In this document: in pieces, positions 26,412 to 34,074 of the stretch
How positions within the stretch are numbered: position 1 is the stretch's first letter
Layout of the letters: the number at the start of each line of letters is the position of its first letter
From: Steroidobacter sp.
GTDB taxonomy: Bacteria; Pseudomonadota; Gammaproteobacteria; Steroidobacterales; Steroidobacteraceae
DNA: 40,025 nt
Assembly: GCF_016790065.1 (NCBI RefSeq)
Contig: NZ_JAEUPY010000309.1
Span: forward strand, 1 to 40,025
Direction of reading: 5' to 3'
Notes under the pieces: model-generated
Databases searched by the model: none
Told to the model about the DNA's origin: nothing
Seen by the model: the letters and a program-made list of their open reading frames with translations, nothing else
Program-made: the position numbers and the translations under genes

Positions 26412-26499
26412 GGTTGTTCTTTGATCCCGTCACCGCGCTCGCGCCAAGACCCTTTACGCTTGCGTCGCGAGGAAGGCAAGCACGCGCTAAGCTTGCCGC

Positions 26500-27915
26500 A
26501 TGAGCATCAACCCTTCCCTGCTCGCCGAACTGCGCCGTGTCGTCGGGCCTCAGGGCTATCTGGACCAGGCGGCGGACGTCGAGCCGTACCTGGTCGATCA
26601 CCGCAAACTGTATCGGGGCGCGACTCCGCTGGTGCTGCGCCCGGACAGCACCGAGCAAGTGTCGGCCATCATGCGCTTATGTAACGAGGCACGCGTCGGC
26701 GTCGTCCCGGTCGGCGGTAACACCAGTTACTGCGGAGGCGCGACGCCGAGCGAAGACGGCTCGCAGATCGTGCTGTCCCTGGCGCGCATGCGACGCGTCC
26801 GCTCGGTCGATCCTTTGAACTACACCATGATTGCCGAAGCCGGCTGTGTGCTCGCTGAAGTACAAGCCGCTGCAGCGTCAGCAGATCGACTGTTCCCGAT
26901 GAGCCTGGGCTCGGAAGGTTCGTGTCAGCTCGGCGGCAATCTCTCCACCAACGCCGGCGGTACTGCCGTACTCCGCTACGGCATGATGCGCGATCTGATT
27001 CTCGGCCTCGAAGTCGTGCTACCGGACGGTCGAGTGCTCGACGGTTTAAAGCCGCTTCGCAAAGACAACACTGGCTACGACCTGCGCGACCTGTTCATGG
27101 GCGCTGAAGGCACGCTCGGCGTAATTACCGCCGCGGCCTGCAAGTTGTTTTCGCGGCCGGCGTCGTCGGTCACAGCGCTGGTCGGCATCACCGATCCCAA
27201 ACATGCGGTCTCGCTGCTGTCTCGATTGCGTAGTTTCACCGGCGATGCTGTGTCCACGTTCGAGCTGATCCCGCGACTGGCGCTCGAGTTGGTGCTCGAA
27301 TTCGTGCCCAACACGGCCAACCCGCTCGATGGGCGCCATGACTGGTATGTGCTGCTGGAAATCGGCATGGGCCGGCAAGATGAATCGCTCCGCGGCGCCA
27401 TCGAAGCAGAGCTGGCGAATGCGCTGGAAGAAGGCCAGATTGTCGACGCCGCCATTGCGGCCAGCGAATCGCAACGTGAAATGTTCTGGCGGCTGCGGGA
27501 GACCATTCCCGAGGCGCAACGTCGCATCGGTGCCAGCATCAAACACGACGTTTCGGTGACTACCAGCGAGCTGCCGCAATTCATTATCGAAGCCTCCCAG
27601 CTGGTGCGCTCGATTTCACCCACCGGGCGCATCGTTTCCTATGGCCACCTGGGCGACGGCAACCTGCATTTCAACGTCAGCCGGCCGGTGGACCAGGACG
27701 ATGAATCGTTTTTACGACTGGCACCGAACATTAACCGGGCGGTGCACGATCTGATCGCGCGGTATGGCGGCAGCATCAGCGCCGAGCACGGCATTGGCAG
27801 ACTCAAGCGCGAGGAACTGGTTCGCTACAAACAACCGGTGGCGCTGGACGTCATGCGCGCCATCAAACAGGCGCTGGACCCGAACGGCATCATGAATCCT
27901 GGCAAGGTGCTGTAG
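26500..27915 (+). CDS. GlcD-type FAD-binding D-2-hydroxyacid dehydrogenase
   Basis: The 471-residue flavoprotein has an N-terminal PCMH FAD domain (VPVGGNTSYCGGATP, GSEGSCQLGGNLSTNAGGTAVLRYG, LFMGAEGTLGVIT) and a C-terminal FAD-oxidase domain with GDGNLH (385-390) and SAEHGIGRLK (Glu429-His430), the metal and substrate ligands of D-lactate and D-2-hydroxyglutarate dehydrogenases. D-2-hydroxyglutarate or D-lactate are the likely substrates. In Gammaproteobacteria a D-2-hydroxyglutarate dehydrogenase recycles the side product of SerA, but serA is not in the window. ATG 26500 is the first start. The gene is convergent with phoX-like, 29 bases away. Confidence 0.88.
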   Translation: MSINPSLLAELRRVVGPQGYLDQAADVEPYLVDHRKLYRGATPLVLRPDSTEQVSAIMRLCNEARVGVVPVGGNTSYCGGATPSEDGSQIVLSLARMRRVRSVDPLNYTMIAEAGCVLAEVQAAAASADRLFPMSLGSEGSCQLGGNLSTNAGGTAVLRYGMMRDLILGLEVVLPDGRVLDGLKPLRKDNTGYDLRDLFMGAEGTLGVITAAACKLFSRPASSVTALVGITDPKHAVSLLSRLRSFTGDAVSTFELIPRLALELVLEFVPNTANPLDGRHDWYVLLEIGMGRQDESLRGAIEAELANALEEGQIVDAAIAASESQREMFWRLRETIPEAQRRIGASIKHDVSVTTSELPQFIIEASQLVRSISPTGRIVSYGHLGDGNLHFNVSRPVDQDDESFLRLAPNINRAVHDLIARYGGSISAEHGIGRLKREELVRYKQPVALDVMRAIKQALDPNGIMNPGKVL

Positions 27916-27944
27916 GGCTGGCCTATCTAGCCGTTGGACGCAGA

Positions 27945-29969
27945 TCAGCTGCCAACGACGCCACCGCCTTCTTTGCGAATGGCGATGACGCTGGCACGCG
28001 GCTGACTCTTGCCGCCGTCCGGCCAATGACTGCGCGGCTCAGCTGGCGAGCCACCTGCGCCCGGATGCTGAATACTGATGAACAGTGTTTCATCATCGGG
28101 TGAGAACTGACAGCCACAGACTTCACAACCGGTCGGCCCGCTCATGAACTGCTGCAACCGGCCGCGATTGGGCCCAACGGTGGGGGTGACCCAGCAACCG
28201 TCGTTGCTGCCGTCGGGTTGCGCGCCGTCAGTAACTATCCAAAGATTGCCCGCGCGATCGAAGCCGACATTGTCGGGCGAGCCGATGGGACTCAGCTCCG
28301 CAGCGTTGCCGTAACCGGCGTAATACGCGCTGTCGGTCTTCACTTGCTTCATATCTGTGATCAAGCGTCCGCCGGCGGGATCGCCGCCCATCAGGAACAC
28401 TTCCCACGAAAATTCCAGCGACGTGTGATCGTCGCCGGCTTCGGTGATCTCGATGATGTGACCGAACGCATTCGACGCTCGCGGATTGGCCGCGTTCGGC
28501 GCTGAGTCGATTTCACGACCGCCATAGGTGACCGTGCCAGGCTCGGCGGTGCGATTCTCGTTACGCGTGCAGGCGATGTAGATGCGGCCTGTGGTTGGAT
28601 TCGCCTCCACGTCTTCCGGACGATCCATGGGTGTCGCGCCGAGCAGATACGCCGCCATGCGCGCTTTGATCAACACGTCGGCCTGGTCACGAAAGCCTGC
28701 GGCGGCATTGAGCGGACCTTTGGGATCGAACACCAGCGGCAACCACTGCCCTTTGCCGCTCGCATCGAAGCGCGCCACGTGCAACGTGCCTCGATCCAAA
28801 AGATTGCGATTGGCCGCGCGATCCTTGGCGTCGAAGCGTGCGGTGGAGATGAACTTATAAACGTATTCGAACTTGTCATCGTCGCCCATGTACACGGCGA
28901 TTCGCCCGTCGCGCGCAATGATGGGGCTCGCGCCTTCATGAGCGAAGCGGCCGAGAGCCGTGCGCTTGATGGGCGTGCTTTTCGGATCCAGCGGATCAAT
29001 CTCGACGATCCAACCGAAACGGAACGGCTCCGTCGGCGCCACCGGCAAATTGAAGCGCGCATCGGCGATGTCCCAGTTGTACAGCGACTGCGCCTTCCAC
29101 ATTCGAAAGCGTCGATGTGACTCGATGATGAACGGATCGACGTCCTTGCGCGCCTTGAGCTGTTCCAGGTTGGCGAAGTAGTCCTGGATGTTTTCTTCCG
29201 CCGTCAGGTAAGTGCCCCACGGCGTCTCGCCGCCGGCGCAGTTGGCGAATGTGCCGAATACGCGTTCGCCCGCAGGATCGTCCTTGGTTTTCATCAGCGA
29301 CGCGCCGCGCGCCGGGCCGCCGATATCGATGGGCGTGTCTGCGGTGATTCGGCGATTGAAGCGCGAGTCCTTCACGAATCGCCAGCGACCCCGCTCGCGT
29401 TTGATCTCGACGATGGAGACACCTTGCGCCGCCTTGGAGACATGCGCGACTTGCGGATGCTCTTTCACGAACGCACGACTGGCACCGTTGCCGACGCCCC
29501 TGAATCCCGGATGACCAGGAAACATCGTTCCATCGTCGGTGTACTCGTTGTTCACGCACAGCACGCCGTGATCGCTGCGCCCGTTCAACGGAAAGAAATG
29601 AATGGCATCGCAGTTCTCGCCGAACTGACCGCGCTGATACTCGGCAGCCTTGGCCCCGAGCAGCACGCCAGCTTCGAGTTTGGATGTATCCAGGTCCGGG
29701 ACGGACGAGCTCAGACTGTCGCCCCAGCGGATCAACACGTCGTGCGTGTAGCCCGGCGGCAGCACGATGGCGTCGGCTTTGCTGCCCGCGATGGGCTTGA
29801 ACCCTAGCTGCGCCGGCTTCGACGCATTGGCGTGCGCCGGTGCGAACAACGCCGAACCCGCCATCGCGGCCGGCGCCACAGCGACACCTGCGCGAAGCAC
29901 ATCGCGACGACTCAAGCGTCGGTCCAGAAGCGTTGCAAAGGCGGGCGCGTCGGGGATTCGGCGTGTCAT
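27945..29969 (-). CDS. PhoX/DUF839-family secreted phosphatase
   Basis: The 674-residue protein carries a Tat signal (SRRDVLR at 20-26, then a hydrophobic stretch ending PAHA near residue 48), so it is exported folded. The body is the PhoX beta-propeller: FFPLNGRSDHGVLCVNNEYTDD, CAGGETPWGTYLTAEEN, GRFAHEGASPIIARDGRIAVYMGDDD, DRPEDVEANPTTGRIYIACTRN, and near the end SPDNVGFDRAGNLWIVTDG and FSPDDETLFISIQHPG. PhoX enzymes use iron and calcium and release phosphate from organic esters. The usual regulator is PhoB; I found only one half-like Pho-box match upstream. The gene lies 107 bases downstream of an alpha/beta hydrolase gene on the same strand. Confidence 0.9.
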   Translation of the reverse strand: MTRRIPDAPAFATLLDRRLSRRDVLRAGVAVAPAAMAGSALFAPAHANASKPAQLGFKPIAGSKADAIVLPPGYTHDVLIRWGDSLSSSVPDLDTSKLEAGVLLGAKAAEYQRGQFGENCDAIHFFPLNGRSDHGVLCVNNEYTDDGTMFPGHPGFRGVGNGASRAFVKEHPQVAHVSKAAQGVSIVEIKRERGRWRFVKDSRFNRRITADTPIDIGGPARGASLMKTKDDPAGERVFGTFANCAGGETPWGTYLTAEENIQDYFANLEQLKARKDVDPFIIESHRRFRMWKAQSLYNWDIADARFNLPVAPTEPFRFGWIVEIDPLDPKSTPIKRTALGRFAHEGASPIIARDGRIAVYMGDDDKFEYVYKFISTARFDAKDRAANRNLLDRGTLHVARFDASGKGQWLPLVFDPKGPLNAAAGFRDQADVLIKARMAAYLLGATPMDRPEDVEANPTTGRIYIACTRNENRTAEPGTVTYGGREIDSAPNAANPRASNAFGHIIEITEAGDDHTSLEFSWEVFLMGGDPAGGRLITDMKQVKTDSAYYAGYGNAAELSPIGSPDNVGFDRAGNLWIVTDGAQPDGSNDGCWVTPTVGPNRGRLQQFMSGPTGCEVCGCQFSPDDETLFISIQHPGAGGSPAEPRSHWPDGGKSQPRASVIAIRKEGGGVVGS

Positions 29970-30076
29970 GGGTTGAACGTCAGCGGCTGCGTCTGTGAGA
30001 GCGCAGCCTACCGCAATTCAACGCTGCGAACGATTGTGCGAACTATTACAGGCGCGCCGAGACAACTGCGCCATGC

Positions 30077-31468
30077 CTACCGTCCCGCTGACGATCCCGC
30101 CGGGTCGGACAAGCCACTTTGTTTGCGGAACCAGTCGACCTGCTGCTGAAAGTAGCCGTCTTCGTAACCCAGCGTGACGCGCTCGCCGTTCTCTTCCTTG
30201 AAGCGGGTGATGCCGTGCTCGGCGTCCGGATAGATGAAATATTCGATAGGTCTGCCGGATGCCTGCAACTTGTTCAGCACCTCGACACTCCAGGGCGTCG
30301 GCGCGCTCGAATCCTTGCCAGCGAAAATCCAAAAGCTGGGCGTGTCGAGCTTGGCTAGCGTTTCCGCCGGATCGTACAAGCGATCGATGAACGGCGGCTG
30401 CATGCGACCGTACTTCCACCAGATATAAGGCCGCACCACCCACAACGGCATGTCCGCCCCGACGATCATGCCGAAGATGGAATCGCTGTGTTTGGCGGTC
30501 TCGAACCAAGGCTTATCTCGCGACGCCTTCAGCGCTTTGGAGAAGTCACCCCAACGGTTCTGGCCGCGATCGAAGATGTCACCGAGGATGGCGGCGACAC
30601 TGTCCATCTCCGCGATTTCCTTGTCGCCGAAGCCGTGTTGCTGAAAGGCGTAAACATAGCCCCATCGGTCTTCGCCCAACACCGGCACGGCCACGCCGAA
30701 GCCAACCAGTACGCTGCGGATGTTGCCGTCCTTCAATGCCGCCAGCGGCGCGATCCAGCCGCCTTGGCTGTAGCCCGCTAGATGAACTTTGTCGCCGTCG
30801 ATTTCTTTGCGGTTCCGCAGGTATTGGACTGCTGCGACGGTGTCGTCCGAGAGCACGTCGAAGTTCGCTGTGTATGTTCCTTCTGAACCGCCGGTGCCGC
30901 GTTTGTCATAAACAAATGCAGCGACTCCGCTGGCGGCGTGGATGTATGGATCGGAGTAGTGGACGACTGCGCTGTAGTCTTCCGAGCCGTGCACCGGGAT
31001 CATCACTGGGAACGGACCTTGGCCTTCCGGCAGGATCAGTTTTCCTCTTAACGTCAGCTCGCCGCTTTTGAAGCTGACTATTTCTTCTTTGAGAGGGAGG
31101 CGGCTGGCTTTGTTCGTCTTGTCGGCTTTGCCATTGACGATGTGCTGCCAGGTGAGACCCTTGAGATTGCCGTTGTCGTCGCGCTTGAAATGCACGCGAT
31201 TGATTATCGGCTGTCGCTCGGCCCAACCTGGGCCGCCTTCGTAACTACCATCCTTTTCGTTCGGCCACAGAGCGCCGGTTTCGCCGTTCAGCTTTTTGTA
31301 ACGCAGGTCAGTGGTGTCTCGCGGGGCGATCACCACCAGTGTGCCGTCGTCGAATCTATATGCGCCGGAATAGCGGGTATCGGGGGGTTGTTCTTTGTTC
31401 GTAGCAAGGAATGCCACGCCGGCGATGACGATGAGCGCCGCTACGGTCCACAGTGTTTTCTTTCGCAT
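30077..31468 (-). CDS. Secreted alpha/beta hydrolase (dienelactone hydrolase/prolyl-oligopeptidase-like)
   Basis: The 463-residue protein has an N-terminal signal or anchor helix (6-22). A beta-rich N-terminal region of about 110 residues follows, then an alpha/beta-hydrolase domain with VHGSEDYS (oxyanion loop), VYDKRGTGGSEG, nucleophile Ser234 in GYSQGG, likely acid Asp386 in AGKDSSAP, and His418 in DAEHG. The architecture matches exported esterase/acyl-hydrolase proteins of unknown substrate. The start ATG 31468 has no obvious strong ribosome site. Its promoter must lie in the unusual repeat-bearing region upstream. Confidence 0.82.
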   Translation of the reverse strand: MRKKTLWTVAALIVIAGVAFLATNKEQPPDTRYSGAYRFDDGTLVVIAPRDTTDLRYKKLNGETGALWPNEKDGSYEGGPGWAERQPIINRVHFKRDDNGNLKGLTWQHIVNGKADKTNKASRLPLKEEIVSFKSGELTLRGKLILPEGQGPFPVMIPVHGSEDYSAVVHYSDPYIHAASGVAAFVYDKRGTGGSEGTYTANFDVLSDDTVAAVQYLRNRKEIDGDKVHLAGYSQGGWIAPLAALKDGNIRSVLVGFGVAVPVLGEDRWGYVYAFQQHGFGDKEIAEMDSVAAILGDIFDRGQNRWGDFSKALKASRDKPWFETAKHSDSIFGMIVGADMPLWVVRPYIWWKYGRMQPPFIDRLYDPAETLAKLDTPSFWIFAGKDSSAPTPWSVEVLNKLQASGRPIEYFIYPDAEHGITRFKEENGERVTLGYEDGYFQQQVDWFRKQSGLSDPAGSSAGR

Positions 31469-31598
31469 GCTTGCCCGCGTTTCCGTGCCGCCCGAGGTGG
31501 GCTGTCATGGGTTGGACGCAGCTCAGGGCTTTAAGGTTGCTACAAACCGTTTCTACCAACTCAGCGGCGCGGTTGTTAGGAGGTTTGGGTAGGTGGCT

Positions 31599-31750
31599 GG
31601 CGGCGGCTGTCGGGGGGAAGTGTTCTCTCGGCACCGGCACGGTCGCAGCGCCACTGCGCCGCTCCGCGCACGTCCCTGATGAGCCTGTGGGAAAACACGT
31701 CCCTGTATTTCCAACTGCCGAGAGAACACTTCCCCCCGACATCCACCGCC
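31599..31750. repeat. Palindromic repeat element, copy A
   Basis: A perfect 26-bp inverted repeat (31608-31633 with 31716-31741) extends with two mismatches to 31599 and 31750, and encloses an 82-base loop. The arms begin TGTCGGGGGG and end CGGCA. The loop is the reverse complement of that in copy B over about 85 bases, with one substitution and one short gap/substitution cluster. Inside the loop CACGTCCCTG occurs twice, at 31669-31678 and 31696-31705. Confidence 0.9.
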
Positions 31751-31770
31751 GAAACGTCGGTGACAGCAGA
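31726..31770. repeat. 45-bp direct repeat, first copy (right arm and flank of element A)
   Basis: This stretch matches 31808-31852 at 39 of 45 positions by my count. It covers most of the right arm of copy A and about 20 bases beyond it, including ACGTCGGTGAC. It shows that the repeated unit extends past the stem. Confidence 0.8.
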
Positions 31771-31807
31771 CCGCTCCACTGATGCCTCTATTCCTCGCGG
31801 CGAGGGG

Positions 31808-31852
31808 ACACTTCCCTCCGACAGCTACCGCCAGAACGTCGGTGACGGCAGA
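31808..31852. repeat. Truncated third copy of the palindromic element (right arm and flank only)
   Basis: Homologous to 31726-31770 (39 of 45 identical). No matching left arm or loop precedes it; instead a short GC hairpin (CCTCGC/GCGAGG, about 31793-31805) abuts it. Its arm resembles that of copy A (AAGTGT-type on the reverse strand) rather than copy B. Confidence 0.75.
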
Positions 31853-32078
31853 TGCCATCCGTTGAGTCCTCCCACCGATATGTTTGTGGCCGCCAGATAC
31901 TGTCGGTTGATGCCTCCCTGCGATACGTCTGATTGATTTGTTCATTTCATGCCAAACCTCTTCGGGCGGTCGGCTGTCGCTGATATGTTCGCGCCGTATT
32001 CTCCGCTGCAAAGACATTCTGCAGGGCTGAGCCAACGAGTGCAGGCATCGCGGCCGCGCGGACACTACCAACGTATAG

Positions 32079-32227
32079 GCGGTGGCTGTCGGGGGGATGG
32101 GCCCTTCCGGCAGTTGGAAATACAGGGACGTGTTTTCCTACAGGCTCATCAGGGACGTGCGCGGAGCGGCGCGAGGCGCTGCGACCGTGCCGGTGCCGGA
32201 AGGGCCCATCCCCCCGACAGCCACCGC
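32079..32227. repeat. Palindromic repeat element, copy B (inverted relative to A)
   Basis: A perfect 34-bp inverted repeat (32079-32112 with 32194-32227) encloses an 81-base loop. The loop is nearly the exact reverse complement of the loop of copy A. The arms share the outer TGTCGGGGGG and the inner CGGCA with A but differ in the middle (ATGGGCCCTTC against AAGTGTTCTCT), each remaining perfectly self-complementary. It ends 40 bases beyond the stop of the lipoprotein gene, where it could act in 3'-end formation. Confidence 0.9.
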
Positions 32228-32267
32228 GAACCACCGACGCTCCGACTCCGACTCCGAACCCGAAAAC

Positions 32268-32627
32268 TCAGGGCCCGCGATCAAGCGGCCGAGCCGTGAC
32301 CATCATCCACTCAACACCAGTGGGCACAAGCTGCCCCGGCGGCGCGTATTTGAATGTACGAACCCAAGCAGTCAACGCCTGTTGTATACACACCGGTCCA
32401 GGCGGAGCCTGGATCTCGCCGGTTCTGCCATCACTCAACACTTTGAACTCAACAAAGTAACTGCCACTCGCCTGGCAGTCCTCCGCCACGGTCAGTGGCT
32501 GCGACTCGAGCAGCTGAAGATCCGGTGCTCTGGGTGAAGAAACAGGCGTGGTTTGGCAACCGCCCAAAGCCAACAACAAAATCCCAAGCCCCAGGCGCAC
32601 TCGTCGGCGAATGTGGTACAGCGACAT
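32268..32627 (-). CDS. Small lipoprotein with TonB-C-like domain
   Basis: The 119-residue product has a basic N-terminus (HIRRRVR), a hydrophobic stretch and a lipobox LALGG-Cys24. The rest (about 50-119) resembles a TonB C-terminal-type beta-alpha-beta fold: YFVEFKVLSDGRTGEIQ, then an alpha stretch ALTAWVRTFKYAPPGQ and a final strand GVEWMMVTARPL. Two cysteines (about Cys53 and Cys82) could form a disulfide. ATG 32627 is preferred because the lipoprotein signal begins there; the frame reads back to 32663. Role unknown. There is no ExbB/ExbD or receptor nearby, so it is not a normal TonB. Confidence 0.72.
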   Translation of the reverse strand: MSLYHIRRRVRLGLGILLLALGGCQTTPVSSPRAPDLQLLESQPLTVAEDCQASGSYFVEFKVLSDGRTGEIQAPPGPVCIQQALTAWVRTFKYAPPGQLVPTGVEWMMVTARPLDRGP

Positions 32628-32797
32628 GATCAACGACCCTGCATCGACCCAGCTCGAGCCCAAGAGTACACCCGCTGTCGCAGGAAACGTCGAGATGTCC
32701 GCTCGCCCTTCCCTCCCGACCGTTCGCCAAGTATTTTCAGCACCCTGCGCGACCGAGAGTAGAAAACGCAGTCAACATTTATAAAGGTGAGTCCAGC

Positions 32798-33910
32798 ATG
32801 GATCGACGCCACTTTATCGCCGCCGCCTCGGCTGCCAGCCTCGCGGCCAGCGCTCCGGGATGGGCTGCTACCAAAGCCCGCCAACCTCTGAAGATCGTGC
32901 TGCTCGGTGGCACGCGCTTCATCGGCGTCCACATGACCGAACTCGCGCTCGCGCGGGGGCACACGGTAACGTTCTTCAATCGCGGTAAAACGAAGAGCGA
33001 CCTGTTCCCGCAAGTGGAAAAGTTGCACGGTGACCGAGACGCTCAGCTGGACGCGCTCAAAGGTCGCAAGTGGGATGCAGTCATCGACACGTCCGGCTAC
33101 GTGCCTCGTCACGTGCGCCTCTCCGCCGAGTTGCTCGCTCCGAACGTCGCTCAGTATCTGTTCATCTCGACCATCGGTCTGTACGCCGACTTCACCAAAG
33201 CGAACGATGAAAACTCTGCGGTCGCAACGGTCGAAGACGAGAAGCGTGAAGACTGGCAGAACGCCTACGGCCCACTGAAAGCCCTCTGCGAAAAAGCCGT
33301 CAACGCGGCCATGCCCGGTCGAACCACCATGGTCCGTCCCGGCTTGATCGTCGGCCCTGAGGACAGCACCGATCGCTTCACCTTCTGGCCAGCTCGCGCC
33401 GCTCAAGGCGGCGAGATGATTGGTCCTGGTGACGCTGCCGTGCCTTTTCAGATCATCGATGCCCGCGATCTCGCGGCGTTCTGTATCGACGCGCTCGAGA
33501 ATCGCACCTTCGGCGTGTTCAATGTCACTTCGCCGACCGACAAGTTCAATGTCGGTGACGTGGTCAAAGAGAGTATCGCCGCCGGCATCGCGCTCGCCAA
33601 ACCGAATCCGCCACCGCACGCGACCTGGGTACCTGTCGAATTTCTCACCGAGCAGAAAGTGACTCCGTTCGCCGACTTGCCCGGTTGGCTGCCGGCCGGC
33701 GGCGAGATGGGCGGCCTGCATCGCACGAAGGTTGATCGCGCGTTGAAAGCGGGCCTCAAGATTTCACCGCTACAGCGAACTGCTCGCGACACTTTAGCGT
33801 GGCATCTCGCTCGACCCGAAGCCGAGCGTGAGAAATTGAAAGCCGGTCTCACCATCGAGCGTCAACGAGAAGTGCTTGCTGCGTGGCATGCAAAGCAGAA
33901 AGGCGCTTGA
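32798..33910 (+). CDS. Exported NAD-dependent epimerase/dehydratase-like protein (extended SDR)
   Basis: The 370-residue protein starts MDRRHFIAAASAASLAASA, a twin-arginine-like signal with an Ala-rich core and a likely cleavage after GWA (about residue 23). The mature part is an extended-SDR Rossmann fold with the modified nucleotide motif LLGGTRFIG and the segments DTSGYVPRHVRLSAELL, FISTIGLYADF, YGPLKALCEKAV (the YxxxK-like pair) and VRPGLIVGPEDSTDRF. Members of this group are usually cytoplasmic; export of a folded, cofactor-loaded enzyme by Tat would explain the signal. AAGGTGAG lies about seven bases before ATG 32798. A strong terminator follows the gene. Substrate unknown, probably a sugar nucleotide or related compound. 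Confidence 0.82.
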   Translation: MDRRHFIAAASAASLAASAPGWAATKARQPLKIVLLGGTRFIGVHMTELALARGHTVTFFNRGKTKSDLFPQVEKLHGDRDAQLDALKGRKWDAVIDTSGYVPRHVRLSAELLAPNVAQYLFISTIGLYADFTKANDENSAVATVEDEKREDWQNAYGPLKALCEKAVNAAMPGRTTMVRPGLIVGPEDSTDRFTFWPARAAQGGEMIGPGDAAVPFQIIDARDLAAFCIDALENRTFGVFNVTSPTDKFNVGDVVKESIAAGIALAKPNPPPHATWVPVEFLTEQKVTPFADLPGWLPAGGEMGGLHRTKVDRALKAGLKISPLQRTARDTLAWHLARPEAEREKLKAGLTIERQREVLAAWHAKQKGA

Positions 33911-33957
33911 CGCGAGTCAGTGACTATCCGATTGCGCGCGTGAGCCAGATCTAGGAT

Positions 33958-33990
33958 AAAGGGCGCCTTGACCGGCGCCCTTTTTTCTTT
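33958..33990 (+). terminator. Intrinsic terminator of the epimerase-like gene
   Basis: GGGCGCC (33961-33967) pairs with GGCGCCC (33974-33980) around TTGACC. A-rich sequence precedes the stem, and TTTTTTCTTTT follows from 33981. This is a textbook rho-independent terminator 48 bases after the stop codon. Confidence 0.93.
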
Positions 33991-34005
33991 TGGTGATTTT
34001 AGTTC

Positions 34006-34074
34006 GATGCCACTGACGATTCGCAGACCCTTTTTCTTCGTCGCACTCTCAGGCGACCGCCTTCGCGATGCTTG
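34006..34074 (+). CDS. Possible 22-residue leader ORF overlapping the next gene
   Basis: ATG 34006 opens a 22-codon frame (MPLTIRRPFFFVALSGDRLRDA) that ends with TGA at 34072-34074, overlapping the start codon region of the TonB-like gene. GGTGA lies nine bases upstream. It could couple translation, since the downstream gene has no good ribosome site of its own. Such short frames also arise by chance. Confidence 0.3.

Larger units (their letters stand above)
31469..32267. other. About 800-base gene-free region with a family of palindromic repeats
   Basis: No convincing coding region lies here. Open frames exist on both strands, but they run through the inverted repeats and translate to Arg/Pro/Gly-rich peptides that mirror each other, so I treat them as spurious. 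The region lies between two minus-strand genes. It holds one palindromic element near each end and a truncated copy in the middle, annotated separately. Non-repeat parts (about 31860-32060) are slightly less GC-rich and show nothing I recognise. Confidence 0.7.

Noticed and set aside
30041-30051. CTGTAATAGTT (minus strand) upstream of the PhoX-like gene as a Pho box
   Set aside because: Only the first half-site resembles CTGTCAT; the second half (CGCACAA) does not match, so a PhoB site is not supported.
31553-32071. A 172-codon minus-strand open frame through the repeat region
   Set aside because: It runs through copy A and the truncated copy, its translation contains the repeated sequence twice, and it has no recognisable fold or ribosome site; similar mirror frames exist on the other strand.
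31599-32227. The two palindromes as ends of one composite insertion sequence
   Set aside because: No transposase gene lies between them, and each copy is complete with its own loop and arms, so they are separate repeats rather than terminal repeats of one element.
31949-32537. Plus-strand open frames across copy B (116 and 151 codons)
   Set aside because: They read through both arms of the palindrome and into the antisense of the lipoprotein gene; composition is Arg/Pro/Ala-rich as expected for frames in GC-rich non-coding DNA.
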